A stretch of DNA of 64,000 nt from Pseudo-nitzschia pungens. Lineage: Eukaryota > Bacillariophyta > Bacillariophyceae > Bacillariales > Bacillariaceae. Both the position numbers and the translations under genes were made by a program. The notes below the pieces were generated by a model, which was given only the letters and a program-made list of their open reading frames with translations, was not told the origin of the DNA and did not search any database. Shown here in pieces: positions 53,798 to 64,000 of this stretch. Each line of letters starts with the position of its first letter. Position 1 is the first letter of the stretch. The stretch covers positions 1,089,001 to 1,153,000 of the forward strand of contig CM074758.1 in assembly GCA_037355855.1 (NCBI GenBank), given 5' to 3'.

Positions 53798-54907
53798 ATG
53801 GCGGGAGAGGAACTGTCCGTGCCGTCTTCTACCAACGTCAGCGACAATCCAATAGCAACTGCCCCCGCGACTCCTCTTTCAAGAAGTATTGATAGTCATC
53901 CGTCATTTGGTTTGAAACTGCAAGCATTTCTGTGCTCTACTGCGCTTCTTGTACTAATTGTTGCCATCTATCTCGGAGGAATAATTTGGATTTGGAATCT
54001 CGTATCCTCTAGCAGCAACTCCAATGGCGGACTCTATTTTGTCATTCTATACGCAAGCATTCGGTTACTCACACCTGGCGGAGCTCCGAATTCCCACAAG
54101 CGCCCCAACGGTGGAGTTTGGAGGAAATTTAGTGAGCGATACTTTTTTGTTAGCTCCATTTATCGTCGCTATCTGAGTCTGTCTATTTCCAAGCCCCTCC
54201 CTCCCGAGCTAGTGGAGGCAGAATCCCAACCCGATGCACAATTCATTCTCGCCGCATTTCCGCACGGGTGTAATTCGGACTTTCGGTTGCTAATGGACGG
54301 AATACTTTCCGAAGTTTTTCCAAACATGGTCCGAAACGACAAGATCCGGGCACTCGCTGCTTCGGTTTTGTTTTGGATCCCTATAGTGAGAGAAATCTCG
54401 CTGTGGACGGGCTGCATCGATGCCTCCCGTTCAGTCGCCGAGGCAACCTTAAAGCAAGGGAAATCCCTTATCATACTTCCCGGCGGCGAGGCGGAACAAA
54501 TCCGAACCCAGAAAGGGAGGGAAATCGTCTACCTCAAGAATCGCAAGGGATTTGTTAAGTTGGCGCTGCGGCATGGGATTCCACTTGTTCCCGTTTATGT
54601 CTTCGGGTGCAGTGATTCCTACTACACTTACAACGGAGCACTGCATGGATTTCGAATATGGCTTGTCAAGAATCTAGGTGTCTGTATCACTCTTTGCACC
54701 GGCTTGTGGGGGAATCCGATCTGTCCGCTCCCCAAAACTACCACTATAGTTATGGGCAAACCCATTCGATTCGGAGATCGGTCCGAGAACCCCACCAAGG
54801 AGGAGTTGGACAAAGCCCACGCAACATTTGTCCGTGAACTCTCGGTACTCTTTGAGACCCACAAGACCGCACTGGGATATGGTAATCGAACCCTAGAAAT
54901 CATCTAA
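53798..54907 (+). CDS. DGAT2: type 2 acyl-CoA:diacylglycerol acyltransferase
   Basis: 369 residues from ATG 53798, one exon. Two close hydrophobic stretches near residues 42-70 and 78-92 (FLCSTALLVLIVAIYLGGII, GLYFVILYASIRLL) form the usual ER hairpin. The active-site motif is FPHG (canonical HPHG with the first His replaced by Phe). It is followed by REISLWTGCIDASR, LIILPGGEAEQI, the glycerolipid-binding block RKGFVKLALRHGIPLVPVYV and FG. The end holds the TIVMGKPI and TKEELDKAHATFV blocks. The length matches DGAT2 (about 330-390). DGAT2 makes triacylglycerol at the ER or lipid droplets; diatoms usually carry several paralogues, so the exact paralogue is not named. Confidence 0.92.
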   Translation: MAGEELSVPSSTNVSDNPIATAPATPLSRSIDSHPSFGLKLQAFLCSTALLVLIVAIYLGGIIWIWNLVSSSSNSNGGLYFVILYASIRLLTPGGAPNSHKRPNGGVWRKFSERYFFVSSIYRRYLSLSISKPLPPELVEAESQPDAQFILAAFPHGCNSDFRLLMDGILSEVFPNMVRNDKIRALAASVLFWIPIVREISLWTGCIDASRSVAEATLKQGKSLIILPGGEAEQIRTQKGREIVYLKNRKGFVKLALRHGIPLVPVYVFGCSDSYYTYNGALHGFRIWLVKNLGVCITLCTGLWGNPICPLPKTTTIVMGKPIRFGDRSENPTKEELDKAHATFVRELSVLFETHKTALGYGNRTLEII

Positions 54908-55309
54908 CCAAACGAGACACAAAACCCCAAATACAAAAACACTCGCGACTCCAAACATTTCGATCGACAAGCTGGGACAAAAACGCGTTGGAGACGTAGT
55001 GGCAGCAGCATCTGCTGACCAAATTATGATAGCACGAATAATACTGTACTATACTGTAACATAATGTAACAGTAAAACTATAGATGTAGTAGAATATGTT
55101 GTTTCGTGAAGTCATTGAAAGCAACATTGCAATGAGTTAACAGTGACTACAATCTCCATTTCGAAATGAAAGTTGTGGTATTCCTAGTAATGGTTGTTTT
55201 TCGGACTATCTCTGTAATCCAAAAGCACGAGCCCGCCAGTACAACGGTTCCGGCTTCCACTTGACAATCACCAGCATCATCATCTCTCTAGCTGACACAT
55301 TGCCGTTCC

Positions 55310-55545
55310 GAGTTGTGTCTTTAACAACGATTGCAGTCGAATTCTGCAACTCGAGGCTTGTTGTGTAGTTCGGTCAAGATCAATCCCTTCATTGTAAGGT
55401 CACAGGACGATACATCATTTCTTCGTTCCATACAGGTTCGATTTACAAACAACAGTGCTTTGCTATCGTCAATCCAGGACACATCGCTGTTTTCAAGTTG
55501 TGTCATGACCAACGATTGCAGTCAAATTTTGCAACTCGAGGCTCA
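55310..55545 (+). repeat. direct repeat, two copies about 185 bp apart
   Basis: Copies at 55310-55360 and 55495-55545 share caacgattgcagtc and tgcaactcgaggct in the same order and spacing. Confidence 0.75.
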
Positions 55546-55954
55546 CAAAAAGATGGTTGTGTCGCTGAGTACAGATAGATCCCCTTGAAGGTAATGGTTG
55601 GTTGCGGTTGCGTTGCATTAGGTTGCGCGGTTGAAAGTTGTTGACCTGCATCATGCGTTGTGTTCCATCCCGTTTGAAAAACCGTTCCATTCTATCCATT
55701 AGAAGTATTTGTTCAACAACGACGAGTGTACTCGATTGATGATACGAGTACGCGGAGCACTGAAAGATGGTCGTACGAAAGTAGTGAGAAATGTTCAATA
55801 CCATTACTGGAACCAATAAGACTACCACCTGGACTTTCATTCACTCTCACTCCAGCATTGCCTCGACGGGACATTACCTGACTTGAGCTAAAACAATCCT
55901 TCATTCTGCATAACCCCAATGTCTGCAATGTCCTGTCACATGATGCCTTAGTTT

Positions 55955-56110
55955 TGAATGGACTGCATGGATTTCAGATTTGGATTAGATCGCAACTACT
56001 AGCGACCCGTTCTTTCATGTAGAAACCGGAGGTCTAACGTAAATCGCTAGAGACTATCTGCCGACCAACCAAGGTTTCGTGCGACTCACCCGACATAAAT
56101 TGAACGTTGT
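55955..56110 (+). pseudogene. possible degraded DGAT2-like fragment
   Basis: The stretch actgcatggatttcagattt at 55968 encodes GLHGFQI and matches the DGAT2 segment GALHGFRIW of the intact gene at about 22 of 27 bases. A second stretch near 56072 encodes NQGFVRLTRHKLNVV, reminiscent of NRKGFVKLALRHGIPLV. The two are in the opposite order to the intact gene and stops intervene. A scrambled relic or chance similarity are both possible. Confidence 0.25.
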
Positions 56111-57553
56111 ATTTTGGCGACTGGTCTTCTCAATTTGCCTGGTTAGGAAAGGGCATGCAAAAAGTGATGACGGTGCGATTGAACTTTTCTGTATGGTCTT
56201 TTTGAACGGCGCCATAGAGAGGGACACAACAAACTTTGAAATCGGAACAAAAGACTACGACAAGATAGTGATTGCTGTTAGATGATTCGTATTTGATACT
56301 CAAACTGCGCGGGAACAATCATTGCAAAGAGTATTGTTGCTGTTGTTTCCATCTGTTTCGGAGTGATGAAACCATTCCAAATAACTCGCACAGCACATCA
56401 CAAAACATCTTACCTGATCAGTGTAGTAGTCTATTCTGTGTGATTCATGCCGTGGCAAGGACAAAAAATGGCAATGAATCATTTTCACGAATCAATCAAT
56501 GATGATTTCTGCTGCTACAACGTCTCAAATTTCAAGTTGATTGAAGACCACTTATAAAAGATTGGTTTCCGAGAAACCGTAGCATCGCGTGCATCAAACG
56601 GACTGTGAAGGTGACGAATTTGTTCGCATGTTTTGAGGTACCTCTTCAGCTACGTTTAACAGGGGTGCAACTACTGGTACATCACATAGGTCTTCAGTGA
56701 GTTTGTAACCATTGTAACCATTCTATCCATTCAATCTCTCGTGGTTGTGTTCGTCTCGAGAGCCATCAAGCAGTCTTTGATATCGCCATTAGTTAGGAAG
56801 GAAAGCAGCGAGCAAACACAGTGAAGCATTGCCAGGCATTCAAGCAACCAAGAAAGAGAATGCGCCATGAGACTCAATCCAAAACAAACAAAATGTGGCA
56901 TGAGCCACTATTCCTGCGAAGAAATTCGTTGATAATTATAAAATATCATAAGAACAGTTTTCAAACATAATACTTAAAAAATCTTCTTTCAACTCCAATG
57001 AATAATTCACTATTGCACGTAAAAGTGAAGTACGATATTCGATCGGGAGAGGTGTCGAAGTAATAAAAAATGACTACTCGTATTGTGTTTTTGCAATGAT
57101 TCACAATGAGGTTGCGATCAGATCTTCCGGAAAATTATTGGTAATTGCATAAAAAGATTTAGTGTCCTGTTACTGATGAGATCATATTTGTTATTTGTCC
57201 TTGAATACTTAACAATCACTTGAAAATCTGACACGTATATAATTACTTTAAAATGCTTTTAAATACAATCTTCCCTATAGGGCATGTATAAAAATGAGAT
57301 CGTTCACTCACTTAACGCGATCCCGCTGGGGTACAATGATAGCTTTCATGAAGACTCCGTTCGTGACATTCTCTACGAAGAAGATCTTGTGCGATTTTCA
57401 ACCAATACCGTACTGGTGTGTACGGTACGTCGAATCATACTGGTAAAAATAAAGAAAATACTGTACTACGAAGACGGAAGTGTTGAAGGCATGATTTTTT
57501 TTTTCTAAAACATGGAAGAAATGAAAGCGAACGTGTCTGAATAACGTAAGATT

Positions 57554-57648
57554 TACTACAAAGTTCTTATCAGCTGTCCCCGGGTTCTGCGTCCCCGACT
57601 ACTAATTTCTACTGAAACCCGGGGACAGCTGATAGGAATTCTGTAGTA
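57554..57648. repeat. 95-bp hairpin repeat (possible miniature transposon)
   Basis: Arms TATCAGCTGTCCCCGGGTT (left, 57567-57585) and its exact reverse complement (57616-57634) flank a 30-base centre. Pairing extends outward imperfectly to TACTACA/TGTAGTA. A single arm occurs at 22862-22895, which shows the sequence is dispersed. Confidence 0.8.
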
Positions 57649-58988
57649 CATATCCAGACTAAAAAATACTTCTTTTCGAGTAAGAAGTTGTATTGAGAAT
57701 AATCCGACGTGATCTACTTTCATTTTTCTCTCACCAAAAAAAATCGTGTACTGTAATCTTACTTCGTATGATGGTGATGTTCGAATGATTTTTTGTTTCT
57801 ATTCATACTACTACCGTACGGTAACCTTACTTTATAATTGTTACAGTACAAGTAAGTTACCGGTACACGTTCTATTATTATTATTATTATTATTAATTTT
57901 TAGTTTAGAAAAAACAGAGTGCAGTGTACACGTAAATGAAAAATTAAAATGGATCACGTCAGAGTGACAGATTGTTGCCTCACTTTCTGACCAAATACCT
58001 CCTCCCAGTAAAAGAAACCTCCTCAATGAAAGTTACAACCTGTTCATAAACACTACAAACCGACTGTTTGCAACAACTCCTGTTGAAATCGGTGACTTAC
58101 ATCCATAGCTTTGGTCCCCGGTAGTGAGTGGTTTTGTCGCCAAAATCCCAAAAATTGATCCATTATGGTAAATGTAGAAATTGGTACATTTTCTACACAC
58201 GACCATACAATCGAGTGACAGCATCTTAACGCACCACTTTTTTCAAATCGAACGAACCACTTTTTCCCCCTTTTTCAATGCTGTCACTCAAAAACACACA
58301 ATTTTCGGCCCACTTTCTGTATTCGAGAGCTTACTAAGGGAAGAATAAGCAAGGTTGTTTAAAAGTGAATATAGAGCATTATAGAGTAGAGTGTTAGCTA
58401 AAAGACTATGTCTTTACTTTGAACAGAGGTGGTATATGCAAGGAGACATTCCAAAAAGCAAAGATGCTGTCACGCAGCGTGATCCATTTTGGTAAACGTG
58501 ATCCATTTTAATTTTTCACGGGTACCGTAAACTACGTTCTTCGTACTTCGTAAGTTGTACCGGTATGGCATCTACAGAAAGATATGAGTGATACTGGTAA
58601 GATATGTCTTCTCGTCATCATATTCATACAAGTAAAGAAGTATTGTTCGAATGTTCTGTATCTTAGAAGCTAGTCTCCAATCGTTGCTCTCCGTCAGAAT
58701 ACCGGTGAAAGTGTTGTTATCAATCAATGGTCTATTATTGTGGCGTGAATAACAAGCGAAGTCCGACCTGAAAAGTGTTCCCACAACAAGAAACTTTGCA
58801 AATGTGTGAAAAGCCTTCTTGAGAAAGACCAATGTGTCATCTGTGACCTTCTCAACTCCTTGTACTCTCTTCCGTCTATCGATTTGCATGAACCAACACT
58901 CCCGCTGCTGGTACTCCTCCGCCATCGATGCTTTCTATGGTCTCGCCAATCCCAAAAATTATGCAATGCGGAAACGGGGTTGCCTACA

Positions 58989-60161
58989 TCAAATGCTATT
59001 GTCTTGTTGCTTGACTGTTTCCACGATGGTTTTCAGATCGATCAAAAATTCCTCTCCTTGTGAATTGTGTATACTATGGGTCGCTCCCTCGTACCGACGG
59101 ATCGTTAGCCTAGAGGACGATGGTGACGACGATTCCTTCTGAGCTTCCTCGAATATCTTTTGCATCGCCGAAATACTGCTTTCGTCGCACACAGTCATGC
59201 TAGGGTCGGCAATCTGGAGATGAATCGGAAATTGTTCGCACGTGTCACGCATGGCTGCCAGCTGCTTCCAGGTTTCCTCGCCGTGGTTCGTTTCGAACAC
59301 GTGTTCATAACACAACAGCCGAAACGCCGGATGAACGTGGCTGTGGCAGTGAGGAGTCCCGACGTTCTCTATCCGCCCATCGGTCAGCCATTTTTGGACC
59401 TGCGACGAAGGGTATCCCTCGTCGGCAAATGCCGCCAGAATGGCTTCGGGGGTTCGAATGTTTTGGGATCCGAGGGATCGATCAAAAGCCAGAGTCTTCG
59501 CACGATCCCGGGATTGAACGTGGCTTTCATCCATGGACCGCCGGCGGATGTCCATGTCCTCGATGACAAGCGCCGCGACAGATTCGGGATACCGAGCCGC
59601 AAAGGACATGGCGACCCGACCTCCCATTGAATGGCCTACAAGCACAAAGGGTCGGATATTTCCGTCACCATCGGTGAAATATGGATGGGATGAGAGACAT
59701 GTGTAAATATCTTCCACTAGAGCTTCGGGTGAGAACTTTTCTGGATCCCCGAGGGGGGACCGTCCGCATCCCCGTTGATCGAGGGCCACAGCTTGGTATC
59801 CGGCGACTTCCAGACCATCGAGGACTCCCTTCCACGTATGCGATGCGGAATCAAGCCCGTGGAGCAACACCGTCGGTGGTGAATCGGAAGTTGGATTCTT
59901 TGCCGTTTCCTGAAGGGTCAGTGGGAGAGCGGACATCGGCGGTGGCGTGGAAGCGGAGACGGGTTTAGAGAAGGATCGTGGGGAAGACGACGGTCGCAAA
60001 GCTGTCACATAAGTTTGCGGCCTCGGAGAGGAAATCCCGAGAAAATGGAGAAGTATTAGAACGGGAATAACTTGATACAACTGACTTAGGTGCTCTTGCA
60101 CCCTCATCGTCTGTTTTTCAGTTGCTATTCGTGTTGATGAAATAATATTCTGCTGTCTCAT
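58989..60161 (-). CDS. alpha/beta hydrolase (ABHD11-like fold)
   Basis: 390 residues from ATG 60161. The fold is clear: PPTVLLHGLDSASHTWKG (oxyanion strand), ALDQRGCGRSP, and the nucleophile elbow PFVLVGHSMGGRVAMSFAAR. PESVAALVIEDMDIRRRS follows, and a late GATHSIHN carries the catalytic His. The LVGHSMGG-VAM and VIEDM arrangement is closest to the ABHD11/IMO32-type hydrolases. The first 90 residues hold a hydrophobic stretch (VIPVLILLHFLG) and a Ser/Pro-rich segment, so an organelle or secretory signal is likely; a later in-frame Met might be the true start. The substrate is unknown, probably an ester. Confidence 0.8.
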   Translation of the reverse strand: MRQQNIISSTRIATEKQTMRVQEHLSQLYQVIPVLILLHFLGISSPRPQTYVTALRPSSSPRSFSKPVSASTPPPMSALPLTLQETAKNPTSDSPPTVLLHGLDSASHTWKGVLDGLEVAGYQAVALDQRGCGRSPLGDPEKFSPEALVEDIYTCLSSHPYFTDGDGNIRPFVLVGHSMGGRVAMSFAARYPESVAALVIEDMDIRRRSMDESHVQSRDRAKTLAFDRSLGSQNIRTPEAILAAFADEGYPSSQVQKWLTDGRIENVGTPHCHSHVHPAFRLLCYEHVFETNHGEETWKQLAAMRDTCEQFPIHLQIADPSMTVCDESSISAMQKIFEEAQKESSSPSSSRLTIRRYEGATHSIHNSQGEEFLIDLKTIVETVKQQDNSI

Positions 60162-62265
60162 AATGTGAACTACTACGTACTACGTACCGGTACATCACAT
60201 ACCGTCGGGATAAAATGCGAGCGGCGCGAATGCACAAGATCTTGTTGCATCGACATGATTGCGTTGCATGCCAAGACGAATCTTCACGTCGGTATCAGTA
60301 CTTGTAATCTTACCGTAATCTTAGCTCTACGAACAACTTTCCGCCCACGGTAACCTTAATCTTACTTGTACTCGTATGAACTGAAGCTGCGAGGCGTTTG
60401 GAGTCGGAACACAAAAGTGGAGATACCAAGTACACCTCAATACGGTAGGAACCTGGTCCCATAACCTTGGTGCGTTATGCGTCATTCGCACTACCGTACG
60501 GAACGTTCGGGGCCGGGATCTCAGAAAGACAGGAAGATTACTGGGAATTACAGTAAGATGCCACGTTACTTCGTATTCAACGGTTGAACAAAACACGTTT
60601 AACGTACCGTACCGGTGTGAAAAACTCATGTTTGGGAATCAAACTGTTTGTTGTTAAGGAAGCCAATGGGCTCGAGACCCGATTAATTCTGTTACTCTTG
60701 ATGTTAGAAGTAGTAATAGTTCTTATTTCTTGAGAGCTGTGAACTAGTGTTTTTGGGGATTGATTACTACTACTAGGACTGTTCTGAAGCCTGCTACTAC
60801 TACTAGTAGCTACTAGCTAGACATGCTGACAGTACTACTAGTACTACTAGTAGTAGTACTAGTGCTGCTGGTATTACTACTACTAGTAGTTGTTGATACT
60901 AAGAAGTTTCTTTGCATTGTTGCTGGTGTAAAAGAGTGAGTGAAAATGATAAATGAGTGAGTTGAACATGATAATTGATGTTGATTGTGAAAACCTGTCT
61001 CAAATCAAGTTGGTAGTACTAGTTCTAATTCACAATTATCCAAGAAATGTGCGGAAGCAAAGAAACCTGGTGCTGCAGAGGAGAAGAAGAAGAAGAAGAA
61101 GAGGATGTTATCATTGTTCCTTGTCTTCTTGTTCTGGATGCCACTACCAGCAGCAGGTGGGGTGTTTTGGTTGCGCCTAGGGTGCTCCTTGTTGGTATGA
61201 AACAAACCTATCCATTTCTACTCCTACCGCATCACATTTTTCGTAGAGAATGTAAAAACCATCTGGAAACTTCTTTGAGGAACGTTTTTTAAAATCAATT
61301 GACACAAATACTTTTACCGGTAACAGTCGTGCCCTAAAATAACCTTACCCTGTGTGCCGAAAAAATATTTTTGACGAAATACAAGTTCGTATTTTTTTCT
61401 AACGAACGAAGTAACGTTACCGGTAAGGTTACCTGTTTTTTTTTAAAAAAAAAAAAAATGAGAGATTAAAAAAAATACGATAATTCTTCACATCGATGTG
61501 CGGGCTCCTGGATACCGGTACGGTAGTTTTATCGACTCATACGAACTTTGGTACAGTATGGAAAACTCACAACTTACAAACCCCACCGGCTCGTTCCAAT
61601 CGCAATATGGTGTGACGGCGCGCCGCGTGTGGGGTAGTCGTAAGCCTTACACTATCGCCAATTCTCGACTTTCGAATTCATAAAAATGTCGCGCCATCGC
61701 TGGAAATGTTTTTGAGAGATGAGGAAATTTCTGCCCACCGAGTTTTAGTATGGCCATCTGAGTGGCGATCCTCGGGACATCGCTAGAATTCTGGATTCTT
61801 AACGCAGAGGAATCTTCCTTTGATGGTACTCGAAACTTTATAGGTGCTGGCCGACCGGAGTGTCACGCACGAACGCTGGACGACGGGCTAGTTTTGCATG
61901 CCTCCCTCCTTACGAGAAAGCTGTTTTAAGGTACCGGTACGGTTACTATCGCAACAAGACTTCTGAACAAAAATACCATTGGGGTTATTTAGACAACGCA
62001 ACCATTTAAACTACCGCAAGCTTGAATTCGTGCAACCACACAACCTTAACACGCAATGGTGTGTTCGAGAAATCTACACACTGTCAATATTTCACATCCT
62101 AACCTTACCTACTACCCCAATTGCATTCGATTTCGATACACAATTCCGAACCAATACAAACACCGACACCAACACCAACACCAACACCGACCCCGATCGG
62201 AACCGACCACCTACCGTGCGTTCGTATACAAACTACAACCGACCACGGAGGAACGAAGCTAGATC
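60162..62265. other. spacer
   Basis: No supported gene. It contains gtaaccttaatcttac motifs near 60349, an AGT/ACT stretch at 60768-60896 and a T-run followed by an A-run at 61434-61458. The leader of the next gene has a (caacac)n run at 62163-62190. Confidence 0.45.
60768..60896. repeat. AGT/ACT trinucleotide-rich palindromic stretch
   Basis: Same type as at 37988 and 46386: runs of act and agt meeting at actagt. Confidence 0.75.
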
Positions 62266-63423
62266 ATGCCACTGTTTGGAAAATCGGGAAAGTCGTCGAA
62301 GAAGGATTCCCTCAGCCTCAGCGGGAGGGCAATGCGGACGTGCTACGACTACAGCGAGATCAACGATAACGCACTGACAGAGAAAAATGGCTACCCATCT
62401 GGTTCCAACGGCAAGGGCAACAACAACAAGAACAACAGCATCGACAGCATCGACAGCAGCAGCCATACTAAAAACAAAAAACACATTGATTACCTGACGA
62501 CAAAAATACATAATTCCCGAGGTCGGCGTCTGAGCAACGATGACGATTACAGAAGACCAGAAGAATCGACGTTGTACGTGGATGTTCGCAAACCGATGCG
62601 GAGCCGGAGTGCCGAAGTGGCAAGATCACGATCCATCGGGAGGGAAAGCAGCAGCGGGCGCGTCCGATCCTGTTCCCCCAGCAGCATGCGGGTGAGACAC
62701 TTCACGACCCCAATGGATGATCCCCAACTACTATACAGCGAGTACCAGCAACTCAGTCACTATCACCACGAAGCAGCCGCCGAGCAACGCGATGACTGCA
62801 ACACGAGCCACGATCGGACCTTTTCTAGGTGGCCACGTCCCAGGTGTCGCCTTGGAAAGGATATGTCCCTGCTAGCGGACGGTATCAATCTCGACGGGAA
62901 CACACGGATGCTCTTGGCGGCCTTTGACGCTAGAACGCTGGACGATTTCTATCTCATGGCCGACGTCGACTTTGCACAACTGGTGAAAGTGGCGAGGGCG
63001 ACCAACCATTGCCTCCCCCCTCTACAGGTGCGGAAGGTCAGGATGCTCCGACAGTGGCTCAAAGACCTCGTTGACGAGAACATGATGAACCACGATCACG
63101 AGGAATACGATGAATACGACGACGACGACGACGACGATCATCGCAAAGACAATTTCGAAGACGACGACGAGCGAGACGATGGCCTCTCACCCAGCCACAT
63201 CAAATCTCGAATCAAGAAGAAGAAGAAAGCCAAAAAACGACGCAGCAGGCGGCGACGACGTCTTGTTCCGAGGGATTGGTTCGTCCAGTACAGGAACGAT
63301 CTGCCACACCTAAAACAACAACTTCGACAGCAAGGTGACTCGTTTTTTGAACGGTTCAGTGTATTTGGGAGCGTCATATCGAGTGCTGTCACTGGATGCA
63401 GTACTCCCACTGGGTATTATTGA
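62266..63423 (+). CDS. unrecognised protein with a conserved-looking helical core
   Basis: 385 residues from ATG 62266, uninterrupted. The N-terminal half is Ser/Arg/Asn-rich (MPLFGKSGKSSKKDS, ARSRSIGRESSSGR). Residues 200-270 form a compact helical region (GNTRMLLAAFDARTLDDFYL, ADVDFAQLVKVARATN, LPPLQVRKVRMLRQWLKDLV), which reads like a small helical interaction domain. An Asp run then a Lys/Arg run (KKKAKKRRSRRRRR, a likely nuclear signal) precede the tail FVQYRNDLPHLKQQL. I do not recognise the family. The alternating acidic and basic blocks suggest a nuclear or nucleic-acid-associated protein. Confidence 0.65.
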   Translation: MPLFGKSGKSSKKDSLSLSGRAMRTCYDYSEINDNALTEKNGYPSGSNGKGNNNKNNSIDSIDSSSHTKNKKHIDYLTTKIHNSRGRRLSNDDDYRRPEESTLYVDVRKPMRSRSAEVARSRSIGRESSSGRVRSCSPSSMRVRHFTTPMDDPQLLYSEYQQLSHYHHEAAAEQRDDCNTSHDRTFSRWPRPRCRLGKDMSLLADGINLDGNTRMLLAAFDARTLDDFYLMADVDFAQLVKVARATNHCLPPLQVRKVRMLRQWLKDLVDENMMNHDHEEYDEYDDDDDDDHRKDNFEDDDERDDGLSPSHIKSRIKKKKKAKKRRSRRRRRLVPRDWFVQYRNDLPHLKQQLRQQGDSFFERFSVFGSVISSAVTGCSTPTGYY

Positions 63424-64000
63424 AAGATGAACACACGAGAACGGACGAGAAAAAACGCTAATGTTCGTGGGAGTCCATATCTCCTGTTCTACCCACGATT
63501 CTTTGCACTTCTATGTACCTCTACGCTACACGAAAGAAAGCACGGTGTGATGCCGTGCGGTACAGTTCCGCTTCAATGACCACACCCACGAGTTTCTTCC
63601 CAGCCATGCTTTGGTTTGCTAGTGATATGTGCATTCATAATTTTGTGATGGAAAAGCGATGTAATGTTGACATGGTCTTGATGGACTTGTTGTAGATGAC
63701 GAAGTCGCTTGTTATCTTCATTCATCTATGAATTATTTGTATGAATGCACGCATCATTTATAATAATAATATGATCATAATAGATTTGCGAGTTTGAAGA
63801 AATTCTGTCTTCATACTAGATCATTCAGCGCTTGCTAGTACTGTAAGCATTTGTGGCTTTCGTGCTCTCCTATGTTTATGGGAGTATGATCAACAACAAC
63901 GCTATGAGATGCAACCCATACTTCACGACTTTGGTCATCAACAACCAGCTTATTTATCCGGCTACACCGTCGTTTGGGAACAGCTATGGTGCTGTCAGTA
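63424..64000. other. spacer at the right edge
   Basis: AT-rich; no gene seen. Confidence 0.5.

Larger units (their letters stand above)
54908..58988. other. 4-kb spacer with relics and repeats
   Basis: No intact gene. It contains a two-copy direct repeat (55310-55545), a stretch resembling DGAT2 (55955-56110), a hairpin repeat at 57554-57648 and a (TTA/ATT)n run at 57872-57895. The rest is AT-rich with gtaaccttac motifs near 57810. Confidence 0.45.

Overview
The window looks like nuclear DNA of a photosynthetic stramenopile, most likely a diatom. Genes are widely spaced, lie on both strands and are interrupted by short GT-AG introns. Two proteins carry diatom-style bipartite plastid presequences with a Phe at the cleavage site (SGFAP and VGFSIP). 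The gene set mixes eukaryotic housekeeping functions (PWP2, kinesin-5, a CCDC25-like protein, DGAT2, J-domain protein, tRNA-Ser) with plastid functions (PsbP domain). Coding DNA is rich in Ser, Asp and Asn runs and fairly GC-rich, while spacers are AT-rich and full of short palindromes such as GTAAGGTTAC, TACCGGTA and ACTAGTAGT. The species cannot be fixed from the sequence alone.

Layout. 1-2.5 kb: the 3' part of a C2-domain gene (+) convergent with an unrecognised conserved gene (-). 3-6.8 kb: a class 3 lipase and a mitochondrial-type protein (+). 7.5-8.9 kb: a spliced thylakoid-lumen PsbP-domain gene (-). 10.9-14 kb: spliced PWP2/UTP1 (-). 15.6-17.9 kb: a secretory J-domain protein with a lectin-like region (+). 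19.2 kb: tRNA-Ser(AGA) (-). 19.6-21.3 kb: a 2OG-Fe(II) oxygenase (+). 22-24.1 kb: a GC-rich structured island and a 741-bp hAT-like non-autonomous transposon with a perfect 8-bp target duplication. 25.5-26.8 kb: a CCDC25-like gene (-). 29.9-33.9 kb: spliced kinesin-5 (+). 34.4-37.5 kb: an LRR-like protein and a small plastid membrane protein (both -). 39.8-43.3 kb: a tandem-domain DUF616 (TOD1/MUCI70-like) membrane glycosyltransferase-like protein (+). 43.7-45.5 kb: a secreted Asp/Asn-repeat protein with two Cys-rich modules (-). 47.7-50 kb: an NAD-dependent epimerase/reductase broken into several frames (+). 50.5-52.7 kb: a six-pass membrane protein (-), divergent from DGAT2 (+, 53.8-54.9 kb). 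59-60.2 kb: an alpha/beta hydrolase (-). 62.3-63.4 kb: an unrecognised basic/acidic protein (+).

The genes do not form one pathway; this is an ordinary eukaryotic stretch. DGAT2, the lipase and the alpha/beta hydrolase are all plausible lipid enzymes, but they are not physically clustered.

The clearest non-genic result is the hAT-like element. A second theme is a series of one-base frame breaks in otherwise convincing genes. Nearly all sit at short homopolymers, and within each gene they all run in the same direction. Sequencing or assembly error is the simplest explanation, but allelic decay is possible. No CRISPR array, bacterial operon or clearly new multi-gene system was found.
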